A stretch of 64,000 nt of DNA, taken from assembly GCF_026127265.1 (NCBI RefSeq), contig NZ_WWFG01000001.1, forward strand, positions 3,585,501 to 3,649,500, given 5' to 3'. Both the position numbers and the translations under genes were made by a program. The stretch comes from Nostoc sp. KVJ3 (GTDB taxonomy: Bacteria > Cyanobacteriota > Cyanobacteriia > Cyanobacteriales > Nostocaceae). The notes below the pieces were generated by a model. The model was not told the DNA's origin. It did no database searches and saw only the letters and a list, made by a program, of their open reading frames with translations. Below, piece by piece: positions 35,584 to 45,670 of the stretch (its first letter is position 1; each line of letters opens with the position of its first letter).

Positions 35584-37308
35584 TCAAGTTGATGATGGAG
35601 AAAGTTGACTCATTGGGAATTCCTTCGGTAAGCTGACTGTAACTTTAGTTCCTTGCCCCACTTCACTGGACAAGGTAATATCGCCACCATGTAACTCTAC
35701 ACAACCTTTAGCGATCGCAAGTCCTAAGCCTGTACCAGGGATTGTATCAACGTTACTTCCACGACTGAACGATTGAAACAAATTTTCTTGATCTACCATT
35801 GGGATACCAATTCCCCGATCTTTGATGTAAAAGATTACTTGTGATTCTTTACCAATGAGATGGAATTCTACAGTCCCTCCATCTGGAGAATACTTAATTG
35901 CATTGGACATTAGGTTAATAAAAATTTGCTGCAACAGTCCGCGATCGCCCCAAAAGCCTTGGATATGCCCAGTAATGTTAAAAATCAATTCGTGGCGATC
36001 GCCTGTTGTTTCTCGCTCTTGTTCGATCAGATCGGCAAAAAATTGCAGTAAATCGAGTAAAATTGGTTTAAATTTGGGTTTTTCGAGTTCAAATTGGTTA
36101 ACAAGAAGCATATTATCCACCAGTTTGGACATATACCTTGCTTTCTGTTCAATAATTCCCAAAAATCTTTGTTGTTTGGACTCATCCAGTTGCTGACTAT
36201 GTTTTCCCAAAGTTGATGCAGCCGCCAGAATTGAAGTTAGCGGGGTTCGATATTCATGGGAAACCGTTGCAATGATTTGAGATTTAAATGCATTGAGTTG
36301 CTTTTCTTTGGTAAGGGCTGCTTGAGTTTGGGCTAGCAATTCAGCTTGTTGGATAGCGATCGCTAATTGTACCGAAACTTCATTGAGCATTTCTGCATCA
36401 TCAGTTTGCCACAGTCGCTCCCCGGAATTATGGTGAGCAATCAACAAACCCCAAAGCTTGGGAGTTGGGTTGCCATTGTTGCTCAAATTAATGGGAACTA
36501 CTAGATTTACCTTGGTATTAAATTGCTCTTTCAAGCTGACACAATTACACAATCCAAGCTCATAAATATAAGGGACTGGGGATTGGAAATTGTGCAGATG
36601 AGCAGGAGGAATGGGGCAGAGGAGAGGAATTTTCCCCCTGCTCCCCGCCCCCTGCTCCCCTGCTTCTTCTCCAGCCGCAATACGATCGCACAATGCGACA
36701 GTGGGGAATGACTCAACTGATGAGGCAACTATTTTACCGTCACTATCTGGGGCGAATTGATATACCATCACGCGATCGCACTTCAGAAGTTGCTGTACTT
36801 CTGCTACAGCCGTATTCAAAATTTGTTCTAGGTTAAGAGACTGGCGAATTCGTAAAGCAGTCGTAGCAATTAAGCGCTGTCGTTCCTGAGTTTTGTGGAG
36901 TTGGGCTTGCAAGCACGATTGCTTGATGGCATTGCGGACTGCTAATTGCAGTACATCCTGTGTCACATTGTGCTTAACCAAATAATCCAGCGCACCCCGT
37001 TTCATTACTTGCACAGCGATTTCTTCATCACCCCGCCCTGTCAACATAATTACAGGGACAGAAGTCTTAAATATCTCCTGCTGCATCCGATCGAAGAGTT
37101 CTAACCCACTCATATCAGGTAGGCAAAAATCCAGCAGAATGGCATCGCAGCGAATTTTTTTGCACAAAGCAAGTCCTTCTTCAGCACAGTCTGCCTCAAA
37201 AATCTGGTAGGACTGGTGCGGATCTTTCAACAGATATCGGCGATAGATTTTCCGATCTGCTGCACAATCATCAATGATGAGTAGCGTCCTTGTGTCCAAC
37301 ATATACAA
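35584..37308 (-). CDS. Response regulator-GAF-histidine kinase hybrid
   Basis: The 574-residue protein begins with a receiver domain (IIDDCAADRK, phospho-acceptor Asp60 in ILLDFCLPD, then MLTGRGDEE and YLVKHNV). A GAF domain spans about residues 150-330, followed by a HisKA helix with VSHEYRTPLTS and an HATPase domain (FINLMSNAIKYSPDGG, DRGIGIP, GTGLGLAIAK). The order suggests it is controlled by phosphorylation from another kinase. Residues about 212-240 of the GAF domain (EEAGEQGAGSRGK and following) are encoded by a GGGAGCAGG-type simple repeat, an in-frame insertion. It lies downstream of the response regulator and the phytochrome on the same strand. Confidence 0.9.
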   Translation of the reverse strand: MYMLDTRTLLIIDDCAADRKIYRRYLLKDPHQSYQIFEADCAEEGLALCKKIRCDAILLDFCLPDMSGLELFDRMQQEIFKTSVPVIMLTGRGDEEIAVQVMKRGALDYLVKHNVTQDVLQLAVRNAIKQSCLQAQLHKTQERQRLIATTALRIRQSLNLEQILNTAVAEVQQLLKCDRVMVYQFAPDSDGKIVASSVESFPTVALCDRIAAGEEAGEQGAGSRGKIPLLCPIPPAHLHNFQSPVPYIYELGLCNCVSLKEQFNTKVNLVVPINLSNNGNPTPKLWGLLIAHHNSGERLWQTDDAEMLNEVSVQLAIAIQQAELLAQTQAALTKEKQLNAFKSQIIATVSHEYRTPLTSILAAASTLGKHSQQLDESKQQRFLGIIEQKARYMSKLVDNMLLVNQFELEKPKFKPILLDLLQFFADLIEQERETTGDRHELIFNITGHIQGFWGDRGLLQQIFINLMSNAIKYSPDGGTVEFHLIGKESQVIFYIKDRGIGIPMVDQENLFQSFSRGSNVDTIPGTGLGLAIAKGCVELHGGDITLSSEVGQGTKVTVSLPKEFPMSQLSPSST

Positions 37309-37574
37309 GTATGAGGATCGGGAATGTAGATCCCTTTTATCCAGATTGTGTTTTTATTGCATAATTCTAAAAATAATATAAAATAAGTGTAAATAAAATC
37401 TAAATTCTTTAGTAATCCTAAAGAAATGCCAGAATCATCAGAAAATGGAGAAAAGGAATCTAGCACAGACAAGCAGACACAGTAAATCAAAGAGGAAAAT
37501 GCCTCTGTGTCCTCTGAGCCGCCTCTTTTATTATCCTTTTTTCCCTACCGCCTCACCAACAGACAATAAACAAA

Positions 37575-38048
37575 TTAATCCAACACTGGCGGCATATTGG
37601 CTTCAAGCCAGTAGTCCACAAATGCCTGGATCGTCTTTTTGAGTTCCTGAGCATCCATCGGCTTTACCAGATATCCATTTGCGCCCTTTTGGTAGCACAA
37701 TTCAATATCCTTGGGGTTAGATGATGTGGTAAAAACAACGATGGGGATTTCCTTGAAACTCTTGTCTTGCTTGAGCCGATCTAAAATGTCACGGCCATCA
37801 ATACCTGGCAAATTCAGATCGAGCAAGATCACAGAGGGTCGTAATGCTACTTTAGAGTTGGGTAAATCTTCGCCTTTGCTATAGGCATTGCTCCCCAGTT
37901 GATAGAGAAACTCTAAAACCTCATCCCCATTCGTACAACGATGTATGGGGTTCTGGACGGACATGCGCCGCATCAGACGTTGTAGCATCCGAAAATCTTC
38001 ATTGCTGTCCTCAACAACTAGCAGAGGTTCATGAAGTTTTTTTATCAT
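37575..38048 (-). CDS. CheY-like response regulator (Rcp1 type)
   Basis: A 157-residue single receiver domain has acidic pocket residues in VVEDSNEDF, phospho-acceptor Asp77 in ILLDLNLPGIDG, the Thr of VFTTSS and the Lys of YLVKPMD. The length and the insertion before strand 3 match the Rcp1 group that takes phosphate from cyanobacterial phytochromes. It lies 52 bp downstream of the phytochrome gene, so it is the probable partner. Confidence 0.9.
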   Translation of the reverse strand: MIKKLHEPLLVVEDSNEDFRMLQRLMRRMSVQNPIHRCTNGDEVLEFLYQLGSNAYSKGEDLPNSKVALRPSVILLDLNLPGIDGRDILDRLKQDKSFKEIPIVVFTTSSNPKDIELCYQKGANGYLVKPMDAQELKKTIQAFVDYWLEANMPPVLD

Positions 38049-38100
38049 TCGTGGTCTTAAAAGAGCTTAACAAAAATACATATTTGGTTATTATATTAAA

Positions 38101-40419
38101 CTATTCCAGCGTGAAATAGAAAGTAGAGCCAACACCTACAGTAGATTCAACCCAAATTTTACCGTTATGAAGCTCAACAATCTTTTTAACAATAGCTAAT
38201 CCTGCACCTGCTCCTCCACCGTATTTTTCCTGGGAATGCAGCCGCTTGAATAATCTAAAGATAGTTTCTAGGTGATGTTGTGGGATGCCAATACCGTTAT
38301 CTCGGATATAAAAAATGGGGTATGGGGCATTGGGCATTGGGCATGGGGCATGGATCAATAGTTCTTCTTCCCCTGCTCCCCTTGATGCCTCATCTCTCCC
38401 ATCTTGCGAAAGGTAGCCAATCTCAACCCATTGCTCTGGCTTATCGTTGTATTTGAACGCATTACCTAAGAGATTACTGAAGACTTCATTGACGAGAACC
38501 CGATCGCACTGAATTGTTGGTAAAGGGCGGGGAATGCGAATATCCATAAGCCCGGAGTCTTGACGACTAGCACGAAAGACATCAATTACTTGGTTGAGCA
38601 ATTCGTTGAGATCGGTTGCTTGCTCTCGGAGATGTGCTTGTCCTAACTGCGAGAGTCGCAGCAAAGCATTAATCAGAGTTTCCATGCGTACAGATAAGGA
38701 GACTACTGTTTGCAAGCACTCAATTCCATCATCATCTAAGACTTGGGCATAGTCTTCTAGTAGCACCGTTGAGAAGTTATAAATGCCCCGCAAAGGTTCC
38801 TTAAGATCGTGGGAAGCAGCGTAGGCAAAGGATGCTAGCTCTTGATTGCTGCGTTCTAACTCCAGGTTGATTTTAGCTAATTCATCCGCCTTCGAGAGGA
38901 CAATACCAACGATCGCATTTCTCAGAGCGATCGCACTTTCAAGTTCGCAAGCTTTCCAAGGTAAAGAAGTTAATCTAACTGTTTCTTGCCATTGTTCAAA
39001 GGATTTTCGGGGAGACATGGTATAACTACCATCTGTCTGGGCTTGAATGGATTCCTGTGGATTTCCTGCCCAGTGTACTGTTTGCAGAACTTCAGGGCGG
39101 AACCAAAGAATATAATAACGCCGGACTTTAGAAATTCGCAGCAGCAACAAACCACTGGCAGTATCTTTAAATATGAGTGCTTCTGGATAAAGCTTGGGCA
39201 GAGAATCGGTAGAAAAGAGGTTATCACTAACTTGGGTATTCGCCCATTCAATTAACGCTCGTACCTGATCAATATTTGGTGTTACTCCCACAAGGTTAAT
39301 TTCATTATCCAAACAAACAGCCGCTCCAAAAGCACTAACAACATCGAGCAAGCGGATTTCCGGTTTGATTAAGGCATCGATAAAGTTGTCTGCTTGGGAA
39401 ATAGACTCTAAAAATTCAGACTGTAGCGATTTGAGCTTTACCTTATAATCCCATTCCGAATAACTAATTTTGTGCGCCAACTCTGAAGACACAATTTGTC
39501 CCAAAAATTCGCACATCTTACGTATTTCATAAGAAATATACTTTGTCGTTTGATGATGACAGGATATCAATCCCCAAAGCTTCTGCTCTCGAATAAGCGA
39601 AATTACTAAAAGAGCTTGTACTCCCATATTTTGATGATATTCAGCACAACACCAATCAAAACTCCGTAGCACAGAGTAACTTAAGTCAAGATGCTGATGT
39701 GTTGTTGGATTTTCCGATGAAACTAGGTTGACAGGTTCGGTTGTCAAATCGGGAAGAAATCGGAGAAAGCAACGCATATATAATTCCCTAGCCTGGGCTG
39801 GAATATCGGTAGCGGGATAATGGAGTCCTAAATAAGGTGATAAATCTTCCCGTTTAACTTCTGCGACAACAGAACCCGCTCCCGACTGGTCAAATTGATA
39901 GACCATTACCCGATCAAAACCGATGATTTTTTGGACTTCTTCAGCTACTAAATGCAAAAATTCTACCAGGTTTGATGTGCTTTGCATTTTTGCGATCGCA
40001 ACACCTGCCAAAGCATGAAAGCCTAAAAAACTCACCTCAGATTTTGAGTCTGTCGGTTCTAACTCCAGAATCACAGCCTCTTCTGTCCGATGAGCGATCG
40101 CGTCAAAGTCTCTATCTCCATACAAAGTATTTATTGATACTTTAAAATTAATAGCACTGCCAATTTTTTTTACCAAACACTGCTTCACAACTTCTACTCG
40201 TTGAGCGTCTAATAAATAGCTCAATGGTTGACCAAGCAAATCTTCTGGCTTTTTACCTAAGTATACTTGAGTGTTGTTGCTAACTTGCACTATCTCTACC
40301 TGAGTATTGAGTGCTAGTAGTACACCATGAGGTTGAATAGAGCCAGGTATATGAATAGGTTTGCGATCGTGGTTAGTGAAAGCAGTCGCTTGGGTAGTAG
40401 TATCTTCAGGCTGGCTCAT
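38101..40419 (-). CDS. Cyanobacterial phytochrome-type histidine kinase with a Cys-Cys chromophore site
   Basis: The 772-residue protein has a PAS domain (PIHIPGSIQPHG at residue 21), a GAF domain (GFDRVMVYQF, YPATDIPAQARELY), a PHY domain, a HisKA helix (ASHDLKEPLRG) and an HATPase. The expected bilin-binding cysteine of Cph1 aligns with Cys257, and no cysteine precedes the PAS motif, so attachment would be of the cyanobacterial type. The next residue, normally a conserved histidine, is Cys258. A Gly/Glu-rich stretch near residues 678-700, encoded by TGGGGCATTGGGC repeats, interrupts the ATPase domain in a loop. It is first in a three-gene minus-strand set with the two regulator genes. Confidence 0.9.
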   Translation of the reverse strand: MSQPEDTTTQATAFTNHDRKPIHIPGSIQPHGVLLALNTQVEIVQVSNNTQVYLGKKPEDLLGQPLSYLLDAQRVEVVKQCLVKKIGSAINFKVSINTLYGDRDFDAIAHRTEEAVILELEPTDSKSEVSFLGFHALAGVAIAKMQSTSNLVEFLHLVAEEVQKIIGFDRVMVYQFDQSGAGSVVAEVKREDLSPYLGLHYPATDIPAQARELYMRCFLRFLPDLTTEPVNLVSSENPTTHQHLDLSYSVLRSFDWCCAEYHQNMGVQALLVISLIREQKLWGLISCHHQTTKYISYEIRKMCEFLGQIVSSELAHKISYSEWDYKVKLKSLQSEFLESISQADNFIDALIKPEIRLLDVVSAFGAAVCLDNEINLVGVTPNIDQVRALIEWANTQVSDNLFSTDSLPKLYPEALIFKDTASGLLLLRISKVRRYYILWFRPEVLQTVHWAGNPQESIQAQTDGSYTMSPRKSFEQWQETVRLTSLPWKACELESAIALRNAIVGIVLSKADELAKINLELERSNQELASFAYAASHDLKEPLRGIYNFSTVLLEDYAQVLDDDGIECLQTVVSLSVRMETLINALLRLSQLGQAHLREQATDLNELLNQVIDVFRASRQDSGLMDIRIPRPLPTIQCDRVLVNEVFSNLLGNAFKYNDKPEQWVEIGYLSQDGRDEASRGAGEEELLIHAPCPMPNAPYPIFYIRDNGIGIPQHHLETIFRLFKRLHSQEKYGGGAGAGLAIVKKIVELHNGKIWVESTVGVGSTFYFTLE

Positions 40420-40511
40420 AAATCAACTTATGTAAAGCTGAGTTTTACAATAACGCAATTAAATGTGACATTTCTTTAAAGTATATGCCGATAAGTCAGG
40501 AATGCGATCGC

Positions 40512-40694
40512 ATAAGTAGTAATGCAAAAATAAATATACATTTGTCATTGCGAATGGAGCAAAGCGGAATGAAGCAATCCCAAGACCTTGCGTTCGCGAA
40601 GCGTGTTCGAAGGACTTATGGTTCGCTACATTTCATTCCGTACCCTACGGGAAGGCTCCGCCTACGCAATGACATAAATATTTTTGCATACGCA
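40512..40694. repeat. Dispersed element family C
   Basis: Same ends as the copy at 13114: TAAGTAGTAATGCAAAAATA at the left and GCATACGCA at the right, with GTCATTGCGAATGGAG and GCAATGACATAAATATT inside. The interior is longer, with added words such as TACGGGAAGGCTCCGCC. It lies in the phytochrome promoter-side spacer. The remaining sequence to 41194 contains only the family D copy. Confidence 0.85.
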
Positions 40695-40818
40695 CCTATC
40701 ATCGTATCTGCTGTTAAATCAAAATCAGGAGCGGTGGTAATTAATGGTGCAGAGATAGAACCTTTTGGTAGCTGAACTTTGCTATGGAGAATTTATCGCC
40801 CGACACTGAGATAAGTAT

Positions 40819-40909
40819 AGGACTTACGCAAAATATCTCTCAAACTCTCATTTCTCCGTGTCCTCTGTGCCTCTGCGGTTTGTTATTCCGTGACTCTTGC
40901 GTAAGTCCT
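40819..40909. repeat. Inverted-repeat element family D
   Basis: AGGACTTACGCAAAATATC at the left end is inverted relative to ACTCTTGCGTAAGTCCT at the right. It is a close copy of 34627-34716. A partial extra end, TTGCGTAAGTCCT, occurs at 40919-40931. Confidence 0.8.
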
Positions 40910-41194
40910 AAAGTATTTTTGCGTAAGTCCTACAATTAAATGATTTGTTTTATTTATTATATGAAATTTTATAATTATCTATATCATTTTAAAATCTTCT
41001 TTAGTTTTTATTAGTAAATAAGATGCGTCTGCCCTGCTTACCTAGCCTAATCAATTTATTTTTAGTCCTAATTATGACGTTTTTTGTTCATAAAGAATTT
41101 GTAAATTGCGTGTAATTACTTTACATGAATATTAAATTTCAAACTTCGCTATAAATGTATAATTTGCACCAGTGTTATCTTCTTACAAAATATT

Positions 41195-43333
41195 ATGGGT
41201 ATAATCCCCATGTTAAGCTTAGTAGTCTTTACTATAGGCTTGTCAATTTACTTGCTACTTACTCCAAAAGGTAGATTTTTGCTCAAATATGTGGTGACAA
41301 ATATCAAGCGCCAAGAGTGGAGATTTAAATACGGTAAGCTTAACTACCTGAGATCGAGATTTTCAAAGATGATAACAATTGCTGCCATCATAATGGTAGC
41401 AGTCATAGCTGGAAATACTGTATCAGCCCAGGTTACGCCGCCGCCTCTAGCCTCGCTCAAAAGCGTATCGGTTCCACAGCCTGACAATCTTGGAGACTTC
41501 GTAAAAGATAAACCAGCTGCCATCAAGTTAGGAAAGGCTCTTTTCTGGGATATGCAAGTAGGTAGCGATGGAATGACCTCTTGTGCTACTTGTCACTTCC
41601 ATGCTGGAGCCGACAGTAGATCAAAAAATCAGATTAATCCTGGACTTTTGCGGATTAACGCTGATGGTACAGCCAATCCCGACACGATTTTTGATGTCGG
41701 CGGTCTACCAAATTACCAGCTTAAACCAGAAGATTTTCCCTTTCACAAACTGTCGAACCCGAATGATCCTACTAGCCTTGTATCTGACCGTAACGATGTC
41801 AGTTCTTCTCAGGGGGTCTTCAATAGTAAGTTTGTTGATGTCACGCCTGGTAATGCACAAGACCAAGTAACAAACGAACCAGATCCAGTTTTTAACGTGG
41901 GAGGTATCAATGTGCGCCGCGTTGAGCCGCGTAACACAGCAACCGTGATTAATGCAGCATTCAACTTCCGCAACTTCTGGGACGGAAGGGCACAAAATAT
42001 CTTTAATGGGGTGAATCCCTTTGGTTTAAGAGATCCTAACGCTGCGATCGTCAAAGCATCTACCCCAAATCAACTAGAATTTGTCAAAGTCAGCCTGAAT
42101 AATTCGTCTTTGGCATCCCAAGCGGTCGGTCCGCCACTCAGTTCCTTTGAGTTGTCCAGTAATGGTCGGACTTTTCAAGAAATTGGTGATAAGTTCGGGC
42201 GAACATCTCTCAGCCTTGCTAAGGGTAAAAAGTTGCCCCGAAAACTTGCGAAAAAGTTATTTCCCCTCAGACCGCTAGGTAAGCAGATAGTGCATCCGCA
42301 AGACAGCGTTTTAGGTCAAGATAGTAGATATCCCAGACCCGGACTCAGAGATAGAACCTATGACCAGATGATTAAAGATGCCTTCAGGTCAGAGTGGTGG
42401 AAGTCTAATCGACTCATCCAAGTTGATGCTCAAGGGCAAAGGACTTTTATCAAAAATCCCGATCGCTCCTTGGAGACTGATGAGTATACATTAATCGAGT
42501 ACAACTTCTCACTATTCTTTGGGCTGGCAATTCAGTTGTACGAGTCTACACTTATTGCTAATGATACGCCCTTCGATCGCTTTTTAGAAGGAAACACTAC
42601 TGCCCTTACTCCTCAGCAGCAACTAGGTAAACAACTGTTTGAGGGTAAAGGTTGCATTGGTTGTCACATTGGATCGGAATTAACAGCTGCTTCAGTGAGT
42701 AGTGTGAATAAAGACGGACGAATCAAACGTGCGCCCTTCCCTCCAAACAGCCCTGAAGACAATGGTTTCTTCAACATCGGTGTCAGACCGGTTACAGACG
42801 ACCCCGGCTTGGGTGGTAATGACGGTTTGTTTGGTAACGGCCAAGGTAATCCTCTGTCAGAGGCACGATTGGCTCAGTTGGGCAACTTTCAGGCTCTCCT
42901 CGGCGAAAATCCTCCCATCCTCAATCCACCGTTGAGTCCGACTGAAACTGTCTTTGCAAAAGGAGCTTTCAAAGCACCAGGACTTCGCAATGTGGAACTT
43001 ACTGCTCCCTACTTCCACAATGGAGGTCAGGCGACGTTAGAGCAAGTGGTTGATTTTTACAATCGCGGTGGTGACTTTGGAGTTCTCCCACCCCTGAATC
43101 TCTCAGCAGATGAAAAGCAGCAATTGGTCGCCTTTTTAAAGGGATTGACTGATGACCGAGTTCGGTATGAGAAAGCACCTTTTGACCATCCGCAACTATT
43201 CGTCCCCAATGGACATCCAGGTGGCTCTACATCTGTTATCAACGACGGTACTGGCCAAGCCACAGATAGTCTACTAGAAATTCCTGCTGTTGGTAGGAAT
43301 GGTGGTGGTGGTACTCCAAATTTCTTGAATTAA
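41195..43333 (+). CDS. Di-haem cytochrome c peroxidase family protein (MauG/CcpA type)
   Basis: The 712-residue protein has two haem c sites, CATCH (Cys130 to His134) and CIGCH (Cys487 to His491), and conserved DNA regions for the peroxidase fold such as FWDGRAQN and APGLRNVELTAPYFHNG. It should reduce hydrogen peroxide, or oxidise a partner protein, in the periplasm. The N-terminus has a hydrophobic stretch at 5-22 and a second, more signal-like one at 59-79 (MITIAAIIMVAVIAG then SAQ). The true start may therefore be the ATG at 41369. It is longer than ordinary CcpA (about 330 residues), with a large insert between the haem sites. No cytochrome biogenesis gene is nearby. Confidence 0.88.
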   Translation: MGIIPMLSLVVFTIGLSIYLLLTPKGRFLLKYVVTNIKRQEWRFKYGKLNYLRSRFSKMITIAAIIMVAVIAGNTVSAQVTPPPLASLKSVSVPQPDNLGDFVKDKPAAIKLGKALFWDMQVGSDGMTSCATCHFHAGADSRSKNQINPGLLRINADGTANPDTIFDVGGLPNYQLKPEDFPFHKLSNPNDPTSLVSDRNDVSSSQGVFNSKFVDVTPGNAQDQVTNEPDPVFNVGGINVRRVEPRNTATVINAAFNFRNFWDGRAQNIFNGVNPFGLRDPNAAIVKASTPNQLEFVKVSLNNSSLASQAVGPPLSSFELSSNGRTFQEIGDKFGRTSLSLAKGKKLPRKLAKKLFPLRPLGKQIVHPQDSVLGQDSRYPRPGLRDRTYDQMIKDAFRSEWWKSNRLIQVDAQGQRTFIKNPDRSLETDEYTLIEYNFSLFFGLAIQLYESTLIANDTPFDRFLEGNTTALTPQQQLGKQLFEGKGCIGCHIGSELTAASVSSVNKDGRIKRAPFPPNSPEDNGFFNIGVRPVTDDPGLGGNDGLFGNGQGNPLSEARLAQLGNFQALLGENPPILNPPLSPTETVFAKGAFKAPGLRNVELTAPYFHNGGQATLEQVVDFYNRGGDFGVLPPLNLSADEKQQLVAFLKGLTDDRVRYEKAPFDHPQLFVPNGHPGGSTSVINDGTGQATDSLLEIPAVGRNGGGGTPNFLN

Positions 43334-43364
43334 CTGGTAGTTTGTTTCCTGAAATTTGATTAGT

Positions 43365-43404
43365 ACACCTGTAAGGGCACAGCTAGTTGTGCCCTTACAG
43401 GTGT
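43365..43404. terminator. Perfect 17-bp stem, terminator-like or dispersed repeat
   Basis: ACACCTGTAAGGGCACA at 43365-43381 pairs exactly with TGTGCCCTTACAGGTGT at 43388-43404 across a 6-base loop. It lacks a T tract. Outer words TTTCCTGA and TCAGGAAA are also inverted, so it is probably a mobile hairpin repeat that may also stop the peroxidase transcript. Confidence 0.6.
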
Positions 43405-43644
43405 ATCTCACTAAGTCAGGAAACGCTATATTCAATTCAAACATCCTACTCAAAGTAGGGCTGATAAAAAGTTAAAAAATATCTCAATTTTCTCAAGCTT
43501 TTGTTAAGAAATAATCCTAATAGCAAATACCAAAGTTACGGGATTTGAGGCAGGATGATAGAAACTCTTTATATCTAATTTTGAGTCCTATCATTTTGTA
43601 CCTCACTTCAAAAGCAAACTGCTGGAATTTGCTCTGTTTAGCTA

Positions 43645-44439
43645 TTAACGTACAATAAACCCATATTTTTTGAGTACAGTCTTGGCTTGACTATCAGATA
43701 AAAACTGGATAAAGTCTTTGGCTGCGGGAATATTTTTACTGGCTTTAATTACTGCCATCGGATAGACAATTGGTGAGTGAAACTTATCGTCAGCAGCGAC
43801 TACGACTTTTACCTTATTGGAAATTTTGGCATCAGTGGCATAAACTAAACCCGCTTCAGCATTACCACTTTCTACTGCTGCTAATACTTGACGCACATTG
43901 TTAGCAAAGACCAATTTGGACTTGACGCGATCGTAAATTTTCAATTTCCTTAAGACTTGTTCCCCATATTGACCGGCGGGTACACTTCTGGGTTCACCGA
44001 TCGCAATTTTCTTAATCTTGCTATCTGTTAAATTGTAGAAGCTACTAATGCCAACAACATCTTGAGCCACAATCAATACTAGACGGTTATTTGCCAGGTT
44101 AATTCGGCTACCTGGTAGCAACAGTCCTTTTTGTTCTAAGGCATCTACTTGCTTTTTGCCAGCAGAAATAAAGATATCAGCTGGCGCACCTTGTTCAATC
44201 TGTTGCTGCAAAGCCCCAGAAGCCCCAAAATTATAATTAATGTTGACATCTGATTTACTTTGTTGGTATATGGGCTTAATTTCTTCTAGTGCCTCTTTTA
44301 AGCTGGCAGCTGCGGACACAAGTATAGTGTTATTTGACTGTGCTATTACAGGAGAAGGAGTAACAAGGGGTAAACCGATTGCCAGCAATATGCCTGCAAC
44401 TGCGATACCTAGAAAGCCTAGAATTTGTCTTCTTTTCAT
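43645..44439 (-). CDS. modA: Molybdate ABC transporter substrate-binding protein ModA
   Basis: The 264-residue protein has a Sec signal (ILGFLGIAVAGILLAIGL to VIAQ). The ModA core follows: VSAAASLKEALEEI, NFGASGALQQQIEQGAPADIF and GEPRSVPAGQYG, the segments that coordinate the oxyanion. It captures molybdate (or tungstate) in the periplasm. I start at the ATG of MKRRQ; the frame is open further upstream but would overlap the divergent gene. A permease is not adjacent. It faces the TOBE-domain gene across 93 bp. Confidence 0.92.
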   Translation of the reverse strand: MKRRQILGFLGIAVAGILLAIGLPLVTPSPVIAQSNNTILVSAAASLKEALEEIKPIYQQSKSDVNINYNFGASGALQQQIEQGAPADIFISAGKKQVDALEQKGLLLPGSRINLANNRLVLIVAQDVVGISSFYNLTDSKIKKIAIGEPRSVPAGQYGEQVLRKLKIYDRVKSKLVFANNVRQVLAAVESGNAEAGLVYATDAKISNKVKVVVAADDKFHSPIVYPMAVIKASKNIPAAKDFIQFLSDSQAKTVLKKYGFIVR

Positions 44440-44532
44440 AGAATAAGGTACTTGAGAGGTTTTTTTTAAAATTGATGCTAGGTAGAATCCTAGCAATAAT
44501 ACCAAGATTTTTCCAACTATATCGGTAAAGTT

Positions 44533-44976
44533 ATGCCTAAAAAAGAACAAGGGTGGGTCACATTCCAAACCTCAGAAGAGGAGCGAAAGATTTTAGAAGA
44601 GTTTTGTGGCCAGTCTCAGCGAACCAAGACCGAAATTCTCCGAGAATTGGTACGTGGTCTTAATCAACACTCTTCATCATCTAACTCGCTACCAACTATA
44701 AATACAGAAGAGGAAGATATCTATACTCAAAAGCCTGAGATAGAAATTAGTATTCAAAAGAAACCACTTAAAGTTAGCTCCCGCAATATTCTGAAGGGTG
44801 TTGTTAAGCGAGTTGTCACAGGAGCAGTTAATAGTGAAGTGACGCTGGAGATTGTTCACAAAGTTGAGTTAATTTCGATTATCACTAGAGTATCGGTAGA
44901 AGAGTTGGATTTGTCTGAGGGGAAGGAAGCTTATGCCGTAATTAAGTCCAACGATATAGTTATTGCCAGAGAATAA
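44533..44976 (+). CDS. Ribbon-helix-helix plus TOBE (Mop) domain protein, probable molybdate-responsive regulator
   Basis: The 147-residue protein has an N-terminal segment (WVTFQTSEEERKILEEFCGQSQRTKTEILRELV-like) that reads as a ribbon-helix-helix DNA-binding unit at about residues 8-48. A polar linker follows, then a C-terminal TOBE/Mop domain (SSRNILKGVVKRVVTGAVNSEVTLEI, ending LSEGKEAYAVIKSNDIVI). TOBE domains bind molybdate, as in ModE and Mop. The gene is divergent from modA, so it may repress or activate it according to molybdate level. The combination differs from ModE, which uses a winged-helix head. Confidence 0.75.
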   Translation: MPKKEQGWVTFQTSEEERKILEEFCGQSQRTKTEILRELVRGLNQHSSSSNSLPTINTEEEDIYTQKPEIEISIQKKPLKVSSRNILKGVVKRVVTGAVNSEVTLEIVHKVELISIITRVSVEELDLSEGKEAYAVIKSNDIVIARE

Positions 44977-45670
44977 GCTGTGGAATTATTTTAGCGATCG
45001 CCTATTCCCGACTTCCTAAAAGTTGTCGGGTATCTTATTTTTCACCAATGATTTAGGACTGCTATATTATTCTGACATAAAATCGACATAGGATTGACAT
45101 AGGATTGACATATAAATAAAGTAATAGGTTAAATTCTCAGCAGTAATTGACATTATCAATATCTCTGTTAAGAATGCTCGTGTTGTTGAACAAATCAATC
45201 ATTTTGCAGGTTGCAGCTACTAGTATTATTTCCCCAAACCGTTGAGGCACAAGTCAATCAGGTTAGTCTTGTTCGCTGCAACGATGACTGGAAAATAGCT
45301 CTATTTGAATTAGGCAAGGCATCTTTTTAGAAGTGCGATGCTGGCAATTTTGGCATGGCAAATCTGGAATTAAAATTTAACCTTATAGAGTAACGATACT
45401 TGCATTTTCCAAGTCTCTATGCAAAAATGGTTTGTCAAAATACAGTAAGTCGATAGATTTGCAGTATTTAATGAAAAATAATTAAGATTCGACTTTCTTT
45501 AGTTTCAGATTCAATCACTGTATTGCTGGTTTGACATCTGAGATATATAGCCAGCTAAATCATTGCTAGTAAATAATCTGGCATTTAAACAGAAGTATTG
45601 TAATAAATATTTCTGCGGCTTTTCCTGTTCAATTTTTAGTCAGTTCTTTCGCTTTTAAGGTTGAGGAGTC
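44977..45670. other. 694-bp spacer upstream of the SLH porin
   Basis: A short tandem of GACATAGGATT-like words occurs near 45086-45115. The rest is AT-rich, without recognised elements or a supported gene. The porin promoter should lie here, and a ribosome-binding site GAGGAG is visible at 45663-45668. Confidence 0.5.

Noticed and set aside
40485..40775. 96-codon plus-strand frame
   Set aside because: It lies almost wholly in the family C repeat at 40512-40694.
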